A stretch of DNA of 64,000 nt from Rhizobium herbae (GTDB lineage Bacteria; Pseudomonadota; Alphaproteobacteria; Rhizobiales; Rhizobiaceae): the NCBI RefSeq assembly GCF_017873135.1, contig NZ_JAGGJV010000008.1:1-64000 (forward strand), in the 5' to 3' direction. Within the stretch, counting starts at the first letter, position 1. Every line of letters begins with the position of its first letter. Shown in pieces: positions 62,041 through 64,000 of this stretch. The translations under genes were made by a program, and so were the position numbers. Under the pieces are notes generated by a model. It had not been told where the DNA came from, searched no databases, and saw only the letters and a program-made list of their open reading frames with translations.

Positions 62041-62457
62041 TTCAAACTCTCCTTGATGCTTTCCCTAGCTGGAAGCGCTTCATTCCGGTGTGTTTTCCAC
62101 CAGAACGGCGTTCCTTGTTGTGCCCCGGGAAACAGGCTTTAATGTGCAAGTGCTTGAAAGCCTTGTTTCCCCGGGCGTCCGGTGTTTCCAGATAAGCGCA
62201 ATCATGACAAAACAATGACGAATAATCCAGTATCCCAACATATGATGCTGGAGCGCGGCTGACCTCTTGACCGGACGTGAACGAAGCGCGATAAGTGAGC
62301 CCATGAAAACGGTTATCTGCATCACCTGCCGGATTATTATTCGCTAGCTTCCAAGCTGGCCTAGCCGTTTTCGTCTCCCAAAAATCAAGATGACAACGCG
62401 AAGGTCCAGCCGGGCGGCTGCGTGCATTCGGTGCTATGCGGAATTGGGAGATTGGGA
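62041..62457. other. Intergenic region upstream of cysS
   Basis: 417 bases without a supported gene. It contains a large stem-loop at 62122-62176 and a GCTAGCTTCCAAGCTGGC stretch near 62345; a 144-codon open frame on the minus strand lacks a ribosome-binding site and runs through the stem-loop. The cysS promoter must lie here. Confidence 0.5.
62122..62176. repeat. Large imperfect inverted repeat / stem-loop
   Basis: Arms GCCCCGGGAAACAGGCTTT (62122-62140) and the complementary AAAGCCTTGTTTCCCCGGGC (62157-62176) pair over about 18 bp with one bulge around a 16-nt loop; no T-run follows. Confidence 0.75.
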
Positions 62458-63849
62458 ATGAGCGGACTGCCGACATTGAAACTGTACAACACGCTGACGC
62501 GGGAGAAGGCGGATTTTACGCCGATCGACCCCAAGAACGTCCGCATGTATGTCTGCGGCCCGACGGTTTATGATTTCGCCCATATCGGCAACGCCCGCCC
62601 GGTCATCGTCTTCGACGTGCTCTACCGGCTGCTGCGGCATATCTATGGCGAAAGCCACGTCACCTACGCCAGCAACATCACCGACGTCGACGACAAGATC
62701 AATGCGCGGGCGCTGCGCGATTTCCCCGATCTGCCGCTGAACGACGCCATTCGCGCGGTGACGGAAAAGACCGAGACGCAGTTTCTCGATGACGCCAAGG
62801 CGCTCGGCTGCCTCGACCCCGACGTGCAGCCGCGCGCCACCGACAATATTTCCCGGATGATCGAGATCATCGAAACGCTGATCGCCAAGGGCCATGCCTA
62901 TGTGGCGGAAGGCGAGGTTCTGTTCGATACAAAGTCGATGGCCGACTACGGGCAATTGTCGAAGCGCAATCTCGATGAGCAGCAGGCCGGTGCGCGTATC
63001 GCTGTGGATGCGCACAAGAAGAACCCGCAGGATTTCGTACTCTGGAAACTGTCGTCCGACAACGAGCCCGGCTGGGAAAGCCCATGGGGCAGGGGCCGCC
63101 CCGGCTGGCACATCGAATGCTCGGCGATGAGCCAGCGTTATCTCGGCGAGACCTTCGACATCCATGGCGGCGGGCTCGACCTGATCTTCCCGCACCACGA
63201 AAACGAAATCGCCCAGTCACGTTGCGCCCACGGCACGGACGTGATGGCCAATGTCTGGATGCACAACGGTTTCGTGCAGGTCGAAGGCCGCAAGATGTCA
63301 AAGTCCGACGGCAATTTCGTCACGATCCATGACTTGCTGCACACGGAGACGTTCGGCGGCCGTAAATGGCCGGGCGAGGTGCTGCGTCTGGCGATGCTGA
63401 TGACGCATTACCGCGAGCCGATCGATTTTTCGATCAAGCGGCTGGAGGAGGCGGAGCGTTTGCTGGCAAAGTGGCCCGCGAGCAAGCCTGTCGATGCCGC
63501 CCCGGATGCATCCGTACTCAACGCGTTGGCCGATGACCTCAATACGGTCGCCGCGGTGCAAGCCTTGCATGCTTTGGCTTCTGCCGCGAATGCCGATCCA
63601 GCCCTGCTGCCCGGTTTTGCTGCAAGCGCTGCTTTGCTCGGCGTTCTGCCGGAGGAAGCGGTGGTCGATGGCGCCGTTGCGTCGGCTGTCGAAGCTCTGG
63701 TGGCGATGCGGCTGGAAATGCTGAAAACCAAAAACTTCGCCGAAGCCGACAAGATCCGCGACGACCTGCTGGCCAAGGGCATCCAGCTCAAGGACGGCAA
63801 GGACGCAGCGACCGGTGAACGCGTGACCACTTGGGAGGTCAAGCGATAG
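62458..63849 (+). CDS. cysS: cysteinyl-tRNA synthetase
   Basis: 463-residue class I aminoacyl-tRNA synthetase. HIGH motif FAHIGNARP, Zn-binding cysteine in [10 protein letters not shown] plus [11 protein letters not shown] and [11 protein letters not shown], and the KMSKS loop [11 protein letters not shown] are all present. The C-terminal anticodon-binding helices end with [13 protein letters not shown]. Start [12 protein letters not shown] follows GGGAG; an upstream in-frame ATG is unlike the family. Confidence 0.96.
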   Translation: MSGLPTLKLYNTLTREKADFTPIDPKNVRMYVCGPTVYDFAHIGNARPVIVFDVLYRLLRHIYGESHVTYASNITDVDDKINARALRDFPDLPLNDAIRAVTEKTETQFLDDAKALGCLDPDVQPRATDNISRMIEIIETLIAKGHAYVAEGEVLFDTKSMADYGQLSKRNLDEQQAGARIAVDAHKKNPQDFVLWKLSSDNEPGWESPWGRGRPGWHIECSAMSQRYLGETFDIHGGGLDLIFPHHENEIAQSRCAHGTDVMANVWMHNGFVQVEGRKMSKSDGNFVTIHDLLHTETFGGRKWPGEVLRLAMLMTHYREPIDFSIKRLEEAERLLAKWPASKPVDAAPDASVLNALADDLNTVAAVQALHALASAANADPALLPGFAASAALLGVLPEEAVVDGAVASAVEALVAMRLEMLKTKNFAEADKIRDDLLAKGIQLKDGKDAATGERVTTWEVKR

Positions 63850-63875
63850 TGATCGTTGCTGTGGTCACCCCCCTC

Positions 63876-63912
63876 TGTCACTTCGTGACATCTCCCCCAC
63901 AAGGGGGGAGAT
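63876..63912. repeat. Double-hairpin intergenic repeat after cysS
   Basis: TGTCAC-TTC-GTGACA directly followed by ATCTCCCCC-ACAA-GGGGGGAGAT. This double palindrome resembles repeats scattered in rhizobial intergenic DNA; with no T-run it may act as a weak transcript end for cysS. Confidence 0.6.
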
Positions 63913-64000
63913 CGGGAGCCTGTGGCGGCCGCTCCGTTAAACAAGCGTGTCAAATATTTGTTGGGCCAGACCGGCTTGATTCAAACGTGGTTTTTTCGCA

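Noticed and set aside
62042-62476. 144-codon minus-strand open frame upstream of cysS
   Set aside because: No ribosome-binding site, no similarity, crosses a large stem-loop and would overlap the cysS start.

Overview
This window looks like a chromosomal segment of a member of the Rhizobiaceae (Rhizobium/Agrobacterium/Neorhizobium/Pararhizobium group). The evidence is a RopA-type porin with conserved-cysteine N-terminus, the rpoZ-rsh pair, acpS-lepB-rnc-era in one block, an aqpS-containing ars operon as in Sinorhizobium, a nadABC locus with a NadQ/NrtR-like regulator, a DUF3563 small protein, rhizobial palindromic intergenic repeats, and high-GC codon use. The genus cannot be fixed from sequence reading alone. 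No tRNA, rRNA, CRISPR array or intact insertion sequence was seen.

Layout. 1-15.5 kb is housekeeping: porin, alpha/beta hydrolase, soluble lytic transglycosylase, dapA-smpB, a NYN-domain protein, rpoZ, bifunctional (p)ppGpp enzyme rsh, small secreted proteins, DUF3563 and DUF2062 proteins, then acpS-lepB-rnc-era. From 15.5 to 39.5 kb, between era and recO, lies about 24 kb of accessory-looking DNA. It starts with a six-gene arsenic operon read leftwards (arsR, LMW-phosphatase-type arsC, aqpS, glutaredoxin-type arsC, arsH, an ArsK-like MFS pump). Glutathionyl-hydroquinone reductase, cfa and tex follow. A leftward surface-polysaccharide cluster comes next (sugar-nucleotide 6-dehydrogenase, two GT4 glycosyltransferases, AT-rich Wzx- and Wzy/ligase-like membrane proteins, two acyltransferases, an SGNH hydrolase, heparinase II/III). 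The block ends with two paralogous secreted heparin-lyase-I-family proteins flanking a broken Sel1-repeat gene that carries a 12-G tract.

39.6-50.7 kb: recO, a hotdog thioesterase, a RelE/RelB-type toxin-antitoxin pair, a Tat-exported PhoX phosphatase preceded by a PHO-box-like site, a 954-residue DUF2339 membrane protein, HD, MOSC and aldo/keto reductase enzymes and an MFS transporter. 50.8-58.9 kb: de novo NAD synthesis (nadA, nadB, nadC, with two copies of a ~125 bp palindromic element on either side of nadB). A near-perfect palindrome precedes nadA. Small proteins and sodC follow, and then a tightly overlapping leftward operon ygfZ - HD hydrolase - tyrosine phosphatase - nadQ-like regulator. 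59-64 kb: conserved small/secreted proteins, Nudix, SRAP (YedK-type) protein, a 51-residue small protein and cysS.

The most interesting points are the interruption of the era-recO neighbourhood by a 24 kb block, the 12-G tract and truncation in the Sel1 gene between duplicated lyases, the AT-rich wzx/wzy core, the NAD regulon (operator plus regulator), the PHO box of phoX, and several small proteins and RNA hairpins that automated annotation tends to miss.
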